Below are positions 33,294 through 45,053 of a stretch of DNA of 64,000 bases, one piece after another. Numbering within the stretch: the stretch's first letter is position 1; every line of letters starts with the position of its first letter. Where the stretch lies: contig MVBO01000022.1 of assembly GCA_002261195.1 (NCBI GenBank), forward strand, positions 99,118 through 163,117, read 5' to 3'. The stretch is from Bifiguratus adelaidae (Eukaryota > Mucoromycota > Endogonomycetes > Endogonales). Both the position numbers and the translations under genes were made by a program. The notes beneath the pieces were generated by a model, which saw only the letters and a program-made list of their open reading frames with translations, was not told the origin of the DNA and made no database searches.

Positions 33294-34420
33294 TTATACC
33301 TTTCGATGATATTTGTCAAGCACTGATTTGAAAGGGTCATTGGGTTTCGCCCATCCCTCTCCGTGGCCTCCACTTGCTCTGTATACGGGTCTATCCCGAC
33401 TATACGGTCGGGGCCTGCTCATGTGTGAAGGATAGACCATGGTGGATATTGATCTCGGCATTTCTTGTACCCTACGAAAGGAGGACGAATGCGACCCGAA
33501 TTCGTTGGATGCCATGGCTGGTGCCACCCCGTAGTGTGCAAAGGCAAGACCACTGCTACTGTTGTTTTGCAAGGTGTCGCTGGTGACGACGATGTTGCGA
33601 TGGGTCGTATCAAAGGGATCCGTCTCATTGTGATGGTATTCTGAGCCGGGAAAATGGTCTTCTCCCCAATGCAATGCTTCTCTTTCCTTGCGTCTCTTGA
33701 CTACTTTGCGCCAGGCCCATATAATGACGCCTAAACAGATCAAACAGCCAATGATGGAAATGGCTGCGACCGTACTTGCTGCGACATTGTTGCTGGTGTC
33801 TGTTGTCTTCGCTGCGTCCGGTGTGACATAGGGTGCGGGCGCCGTAGAGGATGGTGAATATGAGGAGCTGAATTGAACGCTTGAGGCCTTCGGGGAGGAT
33901 TGAGTTGCAATGACTGAGGATAGGGTAGTCGACGTAGGAGCCACGGCAGTGATAGTGGAGTGCTGGGGCGTTGAGATGATAGTTGTAGAGGATGAAGTAG
34001 GCCGCAAGGTGGGCATTGGTTTGGTGCTTGTCGTGTAATGGGATGCTGCGGTGGTCGGAGTGGCTGTGGGACTTGTCGGTGTGTGCGCAATGGTTGTTGT
34101 ATCGGGTTTGAGAGCAAGAGCAGGTGTTTTTGGAGCCGTTCGGGTAGTCGTGTTCTGGGTCTGTGCTGGCAAGCCTGTAGGGGGTATGTTAATACTTGCC
34201 AATGTGGTTGTAGCGCGCGGCAGTGCTTGTTGAGTGAGCGCTTTTGTGCTCATCACGCTACCAGAATCATCCGCACCTGCTAGTGGTTCAAGGAAGGGCA
34301 ACTGCCTCTTTTTCCGTTTGATATAAGCATCAAGCGCTCCTTTCTTGCCTTTGCTTGGATAATTTGCCTTTATCTGATCATCAAGGCAAAAGGTGAGAGG
34401 GAGACCAAAAGGGTCAAGAG
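33294..34420 (-). CDS. Mucin-like single-pass membrane protein, 5' end unresolved
   Basis: Stop at 33294. The open part upstream reads GTLDPFGLPLTFCLDDQIKA and KKGALDAYIKRKKRQLPFLE. A Thr/Ser/Pro-rich stretch of about 150 residues follows (for example TPTTAASHYTTSTKPMPTLR), likely O-glycosylated. Then one membrane helix, VAAISIIGCLICLGVIIWAW, with a basic stop-transfer RKVVKRRKERE, and a cytosolic tail of about 120 residues rich in Ser, His and Tyr (SHMSRPRPYSRDRPVYRASG). The layout is like fungal cell-wall stress sensors and septum markers (Mid2/Wsc type) without a WSC domain; that role is inferred. A likely acceptor lies near 34424 (GTTGCAG); the first exon with the signal peptide was not found. 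Confidence 0.6.
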
Positions 34421-34424
34421 TTCC

Positions 34425-34783
34425 TGCAACAGACCCCTATAGAATATAGTATATGAATCATCACCGCCGTGGCTTTGGACGCTATATGAGAAGCTTACAA
34501 ACAACCGGCAAAGATCACGTTAAGCCTCTAACAGAGAGCCGGCTTGTCGCGCAGGTCAGCGAATTGCAAATTATCGGCAGAGGTCATCTGTTTGCCCATG
34601 TCCTGCATGGTTTAGGTTATTACCTGGTTGTCTTCTCAACCTTTGCCCGCTCTTGAGGAATGCTATTGTGTCCTATCCGTTTGTCATAAAATTTCTGAAT
34701 GGCCCAATTAGGGTGCATCATTTATTCAGGAAAGGAGGCTGCAATCACGGTAGCATTGAAATGGCAGAGAGCATGAAATGCGA
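34425..34783. other. Stretch without an assigned gene
   Basis: About 360 bases between the mucin-like gene and the INTS2 stop codon. It probably holds the missing first exon and promoter of the mucin-like gene (a minus-strand ATG near 34610 opens 27 codons to a stop that may be an intron donor, GTTAGA). Not resolved. Confidence 0.3.
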
Positions 34784-37061
34784 TCACAGTATGCTTTTAT
34801 TAATGTTATCGCGATTTTGATATATGCGATTGACCTCGCGCTCCACTTGGTCAAGCGTCTCATGCGAGCGATTGAACATTGCAATTTGTGGGGTATATTC
34901 TGTCTCCTCAATAGAGTCTCTGGAAGGGATTTTGTCGCGAATTTCTGGAAACCTTGTTAGTTTCCAAATGATGTCAAATGGGTATTGAAATTCACCTTTT
35001 AATTGATCCAGGATGCGAGGACTCAACACCGGAAAAGCTCGCGCCAAAATCATCATATCCCTTATGGTGTCGTCCACTATCTTCGTTCCCATATTCGCCT
35101 TTGTTGACGTTATCCTGTACACTGTGGGAAGAATCTCCTTTTGGGCAAGATCCAGGCTACATCAAAACTTGAGTGAGGACCGTTGAAGTTGGACTGTGAA
35201 GACCTTACTAGACTGCCAGCGGGTACTTTTCACACAGTCGACACGCTAGAGCGACTGCAAACACCTGCTTTTGTAATTGAGGTTGCTTCACAAGCTGTCC
35301 GATGAAGCTAGAGCAAATATCTGAAGCTTGGAATGAGAACGCGTCAAAGCTCACTCAAGGCTGTCAAGACTTACGCATGCTTGGAACGTGTTCAACCAAC
35401 ATAGATATAAGCTCTACGGGGTAAGTTTGAAAGTGAATGAGCTTAGCAACAAGTGAGTCCTTTTCGAGAAAAGCCATGTGCACGTATCTGCACACTTCCA
35501 GCCGGATAGCTTGTAAAACAACACCCTCAGGATCATCGGAATCCCACACCAAGCATATCTCCAGGAGCTTCTGTATTGCGGACGTTTCTTGTGCATAGAT
35601 CAATGTTTGCGCGTTTGCCAATGAGAATGTCTGAGGAGGCTCAGGCGTTGTGATCATGCCAAGAGACTAAACTTACTTGTCCAACTCGAATGCCGACCTG
35701 CGTACGCCGTAGAATATTGGCTCGAGATGCGCTTAAAAGCATTGCGAGCGTCTACCAAATTAATCGAGCACCGTCAATAACGAATATAAGCTTGATGAAC
35801 TTACCTGAGCAAAGAATTTAAAGACTTCTACAGTCCGATAGACGCGTTGATCGGCTCGGAAAAGCAAAAGGGGCTCCCTTACCAGCATTTCGTAGTCCAA
35901 TTCACGTTGCTGCCTAGAGGAGAAAGTCAGTCACATGCTTGGGCAAAAGCCCTGGAGTACACGTACATCTGCAGTTCATTGTGAACATTCTTTGGAAGTA
36001 TGGTTGTGGCGAACACTGTCGTGACCTCGCGTAGAGAATTGGATAGTATTCTTGGCCACATGCGTGACAGAAACCAGGAAAACATCGCACTGATTATACA
36101 ATCAGCGGCCTGACCATTTGAACTTCTCCGTTGCGAAGCTCACCTTCCATTCAATGCTTCAGATATACTGCGCGACAGCAGCTCTTGTACCTCAGGTTGA
36201 GAGAAATCCATGTAGCCTCTCAGAAAGCGATCCATCATGCCTGAAATTCTTTGTTAACATTTGCTACTGAGATCCAAGATCGTCTCGAATACCTTTGCGG
36301 CTATCCCCGTTGGAGGACGATAATTTCATCAATGCTCGTGCCAACATTAGTGAACGAGAGTTATCACGTCCATCAATGGCGAAATTCGCATTTGCGTCAT
36401 GATCATTGCTCGCTTCCTCCTCCTCCCGTTTATCAAGGATCAAGGCGTCATCAACGGTATCGTCATCTTCAACCATCAGCGCCAACGCTACGTCGATGAA
36501 CTCAGGATGGTACGTTGCCACCAAGCCCAACAATTGAGGGTACACGAGATCGAATCCCAGGCCCGACTGGCAATCCTTGGCAAACTCCAGAATTTGGAAA
36601 ATCCGAGAGGTCTTGAGAACGTCGTTTAAGCCTTCTGAAAGCGCTCGTTAGTGGGTGTCAAAATTCAATTATTAGCTCGTACCACAAGTCCTTTGGAAGT
36701 CTGTTTGCTCTTCTGGAAGGACGTTTGGTTGCTCTATCAAAAGATGTTGATAGAGCAACAAACTAAGCAAAAGCAAAACATGCGTTGACTCTAATGTTTC
36801 CACCGGATCCGATAATTGTGAGCTAAGCAAATCCACTGGGAAGTCCAGAGACTGTCTATCAGACAAAAGACTAGAGTCCAACAGAGTCAGCCTGATTTAC
36901 AGCCAAGCACGCAGGAACTACCTGGCAACATGAGAATGAATCAACTGGATCGAGGGCTCGGACACCGGAACAGTTATGCCCTTACATAGCTCAAGAAGGC
37001 CTATCCACGACGCCATCCCGCCGCCTGCATTCTTCGGCGCAGGTTCAGCAACCGCAGGCAT
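34784..37061 (-). CDS. Integrator complex subunit 2 homolog
   Basis: Integrator binds RNA polymerase II and cleaves snRNA and stalled nascent transcripts; INTS2 is part of its scaffold. Start ATG at 37061 ([20 protein letters not shown]). Exons follow: [76 protein letters not shown] and then [35 protein letters not shown]. The run LVEHVPSM ... QP.L.KQ.F.V.LA..L.EKYPL is the most conserved block of animal INTS2 as I recall it. It ends [20 protein letters not shown]. About ten introns; the protein is near 600 residues, roughly half of human INTS2. Integrator is missing from yeasts, so the finding is notable. Head-to-head with NAD kinase. Confidence 0.75.
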
Positions 37062-37550
37062 GAGCTGGCATGGAGAAACGCGTGCTGCGCGCAGGACGTT
37101 AATGAATTAAACCTAGGCAGACCATGTAACAATGCGACATTTTAGGAGTTGGTTCAATGTCGCATCTATGTTTTCTTACCCTACACATGTTCTCTAGTCG
37201 TCATAAAGTCGCAATAGTTCAATCATTTCACATTTTCATGTCCATGTCCATGTGCTCTTTAGCTGGTTACATTCATCTTTCGATAATGTTCAGTCGCTCT
37301 CATCACTGCAAAGGATTAGGCTTACAGCCGACAATCCTAATTGGCTCAAGAGTATCTCGATAAGAGCATTCGATTGCATCTGATTATCGCCACTCCTTCA
37401 TTTCTTCTCAAAACCATTGCAAAAGGCGTAGCATCATCCTTACATACCCTACACCCTCCATCATGCCACGTGGGAAGGCGTCAGGGTTAGGGTAGTTAAA
37501 CTAATGGCTTCTGCTAGATATAAGACGGTCATGGAACAAAACGTTCTGCA
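37062..37550. promoter_or_regulatory. Divergent promoter of INTS2 and NAD kinase
   Basis: 489 bases between start codons. Near the NAD kinase side there is an E-box in CCACGTGGG (37466-37474) and a telobox-like GGGTTAGGGT (37484-37493), with ACCCTACACCCT (about 37446-37457) upstream on the same strand. Telobox-type sites are bound by Tbf1/Teb1-like proteins in fungi and E-boxes by bHLH factors; binding here is inferred. Confidence 0.4.
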
Positions 37551-39869
37551 ATGACTACGTCTACGCCAGCGAGACCACAGCTGGTGTTTGGGGGCGACGA
37601 GATGGATGGAAAGGACGGGGGGCAGCCTGTCTGCGCTCCCAACCCTCTGAGCCGGAAGCCTTGCGCCATTCACGCGCTCATTGACCCCAACGGTCCCCTT
37701 GCTCACCTGGAGGAAGAGGAAATCGACGAGTCTATCGAGTTTGAAGGTGGAGAAGCTTCAAGAAGGCGTAGGAGTGCACAGCCTAGTCAGGATGCAAGGC
37801 TAAAGTACCAACCTTCACGAAACTTGCGGCAACTAAGCCCTTCTCGAAGCGCCACTCCCACAAGTCAATTGGCGAGGACAGCTGTTAGTGTTAGGGAGGC
37901 AGCAAAGCGAATTGGTACGTATATTGTTCATTATAAGGTACTCTTTAGAGATCTAATGCTTTCTGCAAGGACGCGCACGCGTTCGGTGGGAGAACCCTAA
38001 AACCATCATGATCATCACAAAGGCTCGCGATAACCATTTGGTGAAGCTTACAAAGGACCTCGCCTTGTGGCTGATTCACACCCCTCGCTACGGCGTTGAT
38101 CATGCTTTGACAGTGTATGTAGATGAAAGCGACAGGCGGTTTGATTGCTAACAGTGCGTGTAGCTATGTTGACGGCAAACTTGAACCATCGAAACGATTC
38201 AATTACGCCGGAATGGTTGCTCGTGATCCAATTCTAAAGGACAAGTTACGCTTCTGGACGCCACACCTTTGCGCTACCAATCCGCATTTGTTTGATTTCG
38301 TCATTACAGTAAGCCTTTTAAGATTGCCTGTAAGAGCAAGCTGACATGCTGATGTAGCTTGGTGGTGATGGTACTGTGCTTTTCGCCTCGTGGCTTTTTC
38401 AAACAGTGGTCCCACCTGTCATGCCATTTCATTTGGGGTCACTTGGTTTTCTCACGGCTTTCAATTTCGCTCAACATAAGCATTACCTAACCACAGCCCT
38501 GAATCAAGGCGTCCGTATCAATCTGAGAATGCGATTCACATGCACTGTGTATCGGTTCAAGAAGGAATCGGCAAAAAAGGGCGGTCTTGATGGCAACAAA
38601 CTCTATCACACGCGCAGGGCATCTGGCGGCTATGAGATCCGGGATGGCTCGGATGCGAGCGCTTCCAAACAAAGAACGAAGACTGCGTCATGTCCAAAAT
38701 CCGAATCAGAGTGGGAACAGGTCGAAACCGATTGGATGCGGAACGAAATAAGACGCGAAACTGGCAAAGGACGTGACAAGGCCGATCTGGACGAGAACAT
38801 ACCTTGTTTCACGACGGTGCCAGAGAAATGCTTTGAGGTCTTGAACGATCTTGTGGTCGATCGCGGGCCAAGCCCATTCATGAGCATGCTCGAGCTTTTC
38901 GGAGACGACCAGCATCTCACCACCGTGCAAGCTGACGGTCTTACTGTCGCAACTCCGACCGGCTCAACTGCCTATTCGGTAAGTCTTGAAGCAATATAGC
39001 TCATTGGTCTCAACTGAGAACGTTCACAGCTCTCCGCTGGAGGAGCTTTGACGCATCCGGAAATTGCAGCCTTCTTAATCACGCCAATATGCCCACATAC
39101 GCTTTCCTTCAGACCTATGCTTTTGCCGGACTCTATAGATTTGCGCATTTGCGTACCTTTTAACTCTCGCTCCACGGCTTGGGTCAGCTTTGATGGACGT
39201 GGCAGATTAGAGTTGAATCAGGGAGATCATATCAAGATTACAGCTAGCAAATACCCATTCCCAACAATCTGCCGGGAGAATACGAGCAGAGATTGGTTTA
39301 CGTCCCTGTCACGTTGCTTAAGGTGGAATGAGCGGCAACGCCAGAAATCTTTCATGGTCGTGGAGTCCAATGAAGATGATCAGGGCAACCCGGTTTTCGA
39401 CAGGTTTAGTTCGAGTCGTCGACAGAGCCTTGATAGGGATTACACTGGCCCTAGCAGCACCAGTAGCTTCACCGAAAGTGACAGTCGAAGCGTAATCAGT
39501 GACAGGACTGATCTCTCCAGCAATGCAACGCAATCAACCAATCTGACGGATATTGGGGAAGATGGCCGGTTCTTGTCAAAGTGTCCGCATTTACAAGTAC
39601 CAACCAAGATGAACGAGCTTGAAGCACTGGATCCTTCTGTCGATCCGAGCAACCGAAGAGAATCCACAGTGTCGGAAATCATGCTCCGATCAATGGCAAG
39701 GGATGACGAAGAGAGAACAAAAATCCGCGAACCCCAGCTGAGGCATCCTTTTGATGTTTCATCAGATGAGGAGAGCGACGGCGCAAGTGACGTTCATGAG
39801 GAAGATGAGGAAGACGTGAGCCTTCCTGGTTGGGACGAAACCGAACTTTGCACAGGAGCCTTGAAATGA
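37551..39869 (+). CDS. NAD kinase (Utr1/Pos5 family)
   Basis: Phosphorylates NAD to NADP. Start ATG at 37551; the first ~120 residues are polar and probably disordered (SRSATPTSQLARTAVSVREA). The catalytic core begins RWENPKTIMIITKARDNHLV. Diagnostic motifs are FVITLGGDGTVLFASWLFQ (GGDGT, nucleotide phosphate binding), PPVMPFHLGSLGFLTAFNF (GxLGFLT), FEVLNDLVVDRGPSPFMSML (NDxVxDRG), and GLTVATPTGSTAYSLSAGG. The C-terminal part after WNERQRQKSF is a long acidic and Ser-rich tail, SDEESDGASDVHEEDEEDV, not part of the fold. Five or so introns. No mitochondrial presequence is obvious, so a cytosolic Utr1-like enzyme is likelier. An insert of about 90 polar residues lies between FTCTVYRFKKE and CFTTVPEKC. 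Confidence 0.93.
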
Positions 39870-39915
39870 GTAGTTGTACATCAATCGTATTATATACAAA
39901 GCAGCACAATACATG

Positions 39916-40940
39916 TCATTCGTCACGGTACACTTGAAATGCCGGGGGCCGAGGCGCTTTAGCAATGTGCTTTTGCGTCTCGCCTCTCCATTTGTTGGCG
40001 TCGCGCACATTTTCCTTGCGTCTCACCGCATCTGTGCCAAGAGAGGTCCACCCTTCCGCATCGCCACTCGGGACAGCGGATGCGCCGTCCGCATTATTCT
40101 CGTCCGCGAAGACGGTTATCCTGGCATTGGAAGATGATGTACTCGTTCCATATGGACGCGTAGTGTTCCCGTTCACGCCATTGAATGCGTTCAAAGGCCT
40201 TGAAACTCGCGATGTTGCTGATTCCTTGTGACCAAGCACAGCCCTTGAGCTCGCGGGCAAGTCAGCTTCATCATCGCTCGCTCTCTCCGATGTGCGCTTC
40301 ATCATGCGTACTTGAAACGCATCGAATTTTCGTTTCAGCCGGACGAGTGGTTCTGCACGTCTGTATATGCCGAGCTCAAGCACTTCGCGTGCGTTATCAT
40401 ATCTGTACATTACGTCAGAAGGAACCGAATAGACTTACGCACTCACTTTTGCTTGCCCTCCAAATAGGCTGCGTATTCCTCATAAAAAGCGGCAAGGTTT
40501 TGCCCAATGTCCTTGGACGCCAAAAACTTAAATAGATCTTGCGGATCAGAGGTAAATCGAGCATAGAGAAGCCAGCAGCGTAGGTATCGAGGATCATCGC
40601 TATAAGCTTCTTCGTCTTTGTACAAGTCGGTGACCGTTTCCAACAGTGGTTTCAGGTTGGAGTCAAAATTGGGACCTTCGGGATAAAACTCTATTGTCCA
40701 TTGTACGTAGCGATAAAAGATACCCAGAGGATCTTCCTTGTCATCCAGGCGCTCAAGCTCTGCTCGGAACTCAGCGTGACGTGTATCGAGATAGTGCTGT
40801 CGTTCATCGGCAGAGAGCTGATAGAGATGTGACAGGGCAGAGACACTTCGTCCCTCTCGTTGTGGCAAAATGTTTTCTTTGTGAGTTTCAAGCTCCGTAA
40901 AATCGACGAAATGCGGTACTGGGCCCTGTGCCTCGCCCAT
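39916..40940 (-). CDS. MAD3: Spindle checkpoint protein Mad3 (BubR1-like, no kinase domain)
   Basis: Part of the mitotic checkpoint complex that blocks APC/C-Cdc20. Start ATG at 40940 (MGEAQGPVPHFVDFTELETH). The first KEN box is in ETHKENILPQREGRS at about residue 20. The Mad3/Bub1 TPR domain follows: DPLGIFYRYVQWTIEFYPEG, DDPRYLRCWLLYARFTSDPQ, LFKFLASKDIGQNLAAFYEE and AYLEGKQKYDNAREVLELGI. Then ARITVFADENN and a second KEN box in AVRRKENVRDANKWRGETQ. It ends near RPPAFQVYRDE. Two KEN boxes with a TPR and no kinase is the fungal Mad3 layout. One or two introns. Guk1 lies 97 bases upstream on the same strand. Confidence 0.9.
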
Positions 40941-41037
40941 GACAGGCAAGTGTGAAAGCAGACAAGGAACGCGAAGCAAAATCTCCTTTTTAGGAAACCT
41001 CTTTATTATAAAGCAGAGGTCGTCTATGGTCCGTCTA

Positions 41038-41827
41038 CTAAAATATGGCGACCTTCAAATCCTCATAGGCCCTATTGAGATCGTCGTTTACAATGGTAAA
41101 GTCATAGCTGCCCGGCTGTTTGGCGTACTCCAACTCCGCCTTGCAAGCGCTCAATCTAGCTTGAATAGAGCCTTCATCTTCAGATCCGCGTCCACGTAGT
41201 CGCTGCTCGAGGATTTCCAAAGATGGAGGTTGGATAAAGACGTATCTAGGGTTCAAATCCGTCTTCTTGACGAGCTGGACTCCTTGCTGCAGACATTAAA
41301 GGCGTGTTAGAGGCGGGATCAAACAAAGGTGATTACACCATTGCTTGGACATATCGAGCATGAACCAAGCAACACTCATGACATACCATATCGATATCCA
41401 ACATGCACACTTTGCCAGCGTCTACAACATCCTTGACCGCCTTGATACTTGTGCCTGAGAGGTCATGGAAAGGTTCTAAGTTGTTTGTACAATCGACATG
41501 CGATAACGTACCATACATGTTTCCTGAGAATGTCGCGCTTTCAATGAACTTGCCCTTCGACACCTCTTCCATCATATGTTCCTTGGTTACAAAGTGGTAG
41601 TCCTTGCCATCCATTTCTCCAGCACGCGGCTTCCGCGTCGTGTCTGTGATGAGGCATCAGCCATGCCTTTGAAGCTACTAGCCGCCTCATGTCCGCTACG
41701 ACTTACGTGAAACGCTGAAGCCAAAGGTATCAGGATACTCTGCAAAGAGCCTCTTCAATAACGTTGACTTTCCAGACCCAGATGGACCTGAAAGCACAAT
41801 GATGCGCGCAGTAGGAATCTTGGACAT
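41038..41827 (-). CDS. GUK1: Guanylate kinase
   Basis: Converts GMP and ATP to GDP and ADP in the cytosol. Start ATG at 41827 ([20 protein letters not shown]) with the P-loop GPSGSGKST, then [40 protein letters not shown] and [53 protein letters not shown], and a final helix [10 protein letters not shown]. About 200 residues in four or five exons, the usual length. Its start codon is only 14 bases from the divergent BAG gene, so its promoter must lie in or beyond the neighbour's first exon. Secure. Confidence 0.95.
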
Positions 41828-41841
41828 CTTAATAAAAGTCA

Positions 41842-42674
41842 ATGTCGCAGATTCGAGAGCTCTTTGCTAGTCTGTTTGAAGACCCTGCGACAACAGACTA
41901 CAAGAAGTCGAACATGACTAGAGAGCACAATAGCGAGTCAGTGGCGTCCATATACGTCGCTTGGGGCAGGAATAAGTTCATTGTCAACTTTGACGAGCGA
42001 CCGAACGGACTGCAAGAGGCCACGCTTGGAGACCTCAGACAAAAGTGCAGCGAGGTGACAGCGGTACCCGTGGGAGGTATCAAGTTGCTCTACTCTGGAG
42101 GTAACATTTGGCTGCCACTTTGGACGGACTGATACATGTTATGTCTTGTAGCTGTGATGAAGGATGATTCGGCAATCTTGTGGTCTTTTGGTCTTCGACC
42201 AAACTCCAAAGTTCTCATGATGGGTACCAAGCCAAATGTAAGTGGATGCTGTACTGCACCAGAGAGATGCTCAACCATGATTAGGCTCAAGATGTTATCA
42301 ATCATACCACAACCGGTAACGCCGAAGAGCTCGCCATGATCCAAACAGTCAACGAAGTACTCAAACGAACACAACAGCTGCTGCTACCCAAGATTCAGGA
42401 TCACGAAGCCAACGTGCGTCATTATGTGGATGCGCACAGGAATAGAGATCACGCAAGTTCGCTCACGAAACCTCCTAAGCCTCTAGTAGACATGCAAACC
42501 TACCTTTCCGAGCACCTAATGCAAGCGCTTTTTGCGCTAGATTCTGTGATGCCACCGTCAGAGTTTCAGAAGGCTAGGCAGTCGAGAAAAGATGGAGTCA
42601 AGATGATACAAGGTTGGCAGGATCGGGTAGACAAGATCAATGAAGGGTTGACGAGCATTTTTCCTGCCAAATAG
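41842..42674 (+). CDS. BAG-domain co-chaperone with a ubiquitin-like domain
   Basis: Hsp70 nucleotide-exchange factor of the BAG1 type. Start ATG at 41842 ([20 protein letters not shown]). A ubiquitin-like part follows: [40 protein letters not shown] and [20 protein letters not shown]. The BAG three-helix domain is [60 protein letters not shown] and [20 protein letters not shown]. No membrane segment, so BAG1-like rather than the yeast membrane-bound Snl1. Two introns. About 240 residues. Start codon 14 bases from GUK1. Confidence 0.85.
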
Positions 42675-42766
42675 AGGTAGCTGTGTATGCAACTATTTTT
42701 GTATAGAATACATAGACTTGACAACTCAGTAATGCACATGCAACGTCGGCTTGCAAGCGTCTATTG

Positions 42767-45053
42767 CTATTGGGTATCTAAATGAAGCCATTCGTCGAAA
42801 ACGATGGGCTGTTGACCAGGTTTTTTAGCTGCGGTGCCCTGTAATCTATTCTTTGCCGGTGTGCGTCCTGGGGTGGTCGTATCCGTCATTTGGAGTTGAT
42901 CTGTCAAGAGAGTTGTATCGGTAGTCAAACTATGAAAGAGATGGTCAATGTTGCACAACTCGGCAACTCAACGTGGTCACTTACAAGTTGTCGGAAACCA
43001 ACGATGGCACAACCCCAGCATCTTCCACAGACTCTTCCACCTCGAATTCCGAAAACATGTCCGTCAACAGGTCATTCGATGGCCCCTTACAAGCGATAGC
43101 AGAGATTTGACCGGTGACTTCCATTACAGATGATAGCAGTTGGTCATCGTCTATGACGCTGCGTAACAGATCATCGTCGAACACCACACTGCTAGGTTGT
43201 AAGAGTTCCGCGAAAGCTTCGTGATCGAAGATAGTAAGCACACCATCAGCATTTTCTTCTGCACGCTGTGGTTTGCTTCTTGGTGGTTTGATCCTAGGGC
43301 CATCGGAGAATGAACGAGGAGGACGATGCTTGTCGCGGCGTGAAGGCATAGCCATACTATCATTGGTTGAAGATTGGGGCTTGTTTCCATGTACTGCGAG
43401 GATTTCACCTGGTCGCGGTAATCGTGAAACAGACCCTGCTGCCTCTTGATCATTTCCAGATTTTGAATTTCCAGAGTCATTGTTCTGGGCTGGTGGATTT
43501 TGTGAGGACGGTATTTTTGGCAGGGCTTGTGAGGAGGATGTTCTACGTGGTGCTTGAGAAATGTTGGTCGGAGGGGGTTTGCGATGTTTCTTCGAGGGAC
43601 TTTGCGGCGGAACCTTGTTCAACAGGCTACTCCTGTGTTTCCTCGGGGATCGCCGTACTTGTATATGACCGTTCGCAGATGGTTGGGCACGATCGAGGTC
43701 CTTGGAAGACCCGGAATTGCTTGTAGTCGTGGAGGAAGCTTGATTTGTGGGTCGTACATTGGTTGCATCCACCGATGTTGCATGAGTAGGCTTGTCTAAT
43801 CGGTTGTCCTTGGTTTTCGTCTCCGTCGGACCTTGGCAAATGTCCTCGAGCGCCACCAAGACGCTTGTGTCGGCTGATTCTGGAATTACCAAGCCTTTAC
43901 CATTTCCGATGACAACGCGTCGCGTACGCCGACTTTCTGTCAACATCTGACGCAACGCAAATATCTCATTCACGAGTGCCTCTCTATCAGTTGTGTGTGA
44001 CTCCTCGCATGGAAGTGAACGTGCTCGGCGTCTCCACAATTCATCATGGTCGGCGCATTTTGTGCCATCTTCTGAAGATGGCAGGCGCCCAATTTTTGAT
44101 GCGTCTGTTGTAGGCAAGTTAGAGAATGAAGTCTTGCGTGTTTGTCCAGCCCCCGTCTCATCGTCGTCGGAGTTCAGTTCATCTTCTTTGAGTTGCAACA
44201 ATCGAGCCATAAAAGGTGTAGAAGGGCTTGCGGGTTGAGACTTGTTTGGAGTACTGTAAGACATTGAGGGAGAACGGATTGAAGATGGCGGTAGACTAAA
44301 GGGCGTAGCTTCATCATCTGAGTCGTCAGATATTATCAGGGTATCTGCTATGCTGGCGCGTCGTTTGTTAAGCCGGTAATTGTCAACATCGCCGTCAGAG
44401 CTCAACATTCCTGGCCAAACGAAATCCGCCGGACTTTGCCATTCGATAGGCGCCTTGTCACGAGCCAACTGTTTCTGGCGGGTGCTGGTGTCCTTACTGC
44501 TCGCCGATACAGACTTGTCTTCCTTTGATTGTCTATTTGGAGAATCGCGTATTGATGTCCTGCCTTCCCGCTCCTCTTCACAGTTTTCCGATGCCAAGTT
44601 ACGTGTACGTTGAGCGCCACGCCCACCAGATCCCCAGACATCACGGCATGTTTGATACATGTATCGTCGGCGCGGAGTGTCCACGGTGCATTCTCGCCCC
44701 TCGGATACGCTTCTCTGCCGTCGATGAGGAGGAGTTTTCAGCACGTGCGATGACATAGTGGGATTCCAGATCTCGCAGTCTGTATCTTTGTCCGTCGAAT
44801 ACAATTTTGGCCTCTTGATAGGCGGCCGATGATAGGAACGAGGTGGTGAAAAACAAGGAGAAACAGTTCCAGTATGCGTTGGATATAATGGTTGATTTGA
44901 AGCATTGAGATAATCTTCAACGCTCACCATTCGTGTATAGCGCTGTCGAGGTGTGGCAAACCACTGAGGCGAGTTCAGCGGCATCGCGACCTGCCGGTCT
45001 TGATATGCGTATGCATAGCTTTGCGGGACGCACTTCCAGCTTGTACTGCGCAT
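42767..45053 (-). CDS. Long disordered protein of unknown function
   Basis: Start ATG at 45053 opens 690 codons without a break; one intron (donor after VVPSLVSDNL) leads to a last exon ending PIVFDEWLHLDTQ at 42767, about 740 residues in all. The protein is Ser/Pro/Arg-rich with many SP and TP sites (RSPRKHRSSLLNKVPPQSPS, LPPSSIRSPSMSYSTPNKSQ) and clusters of acidic residues (SDDSDDEATPF). Two short ordered-looking patches are REALVNEIFALRQMLTESRR (coil-like) and GVLTIFDHEAFAELLQPSSV. No known domain recognised. A nuclear, CDK-regulated scaffold is a guess only. The long single exon in a region of intron-rich genes is unusual. Confidence 0.75.

Noticed and set aside
37484-37493. GGGTTAGGGT as an interstitial telomere
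   Set aside because: Less than two repeat units; better seen as a possible promoter site.
41240-41262. GGGTTCAAATCC resembling a tRNA B box
   Set aside because: It falls within the GUK1 coding exon (DLNPRYVF) and has no cloverleaf.
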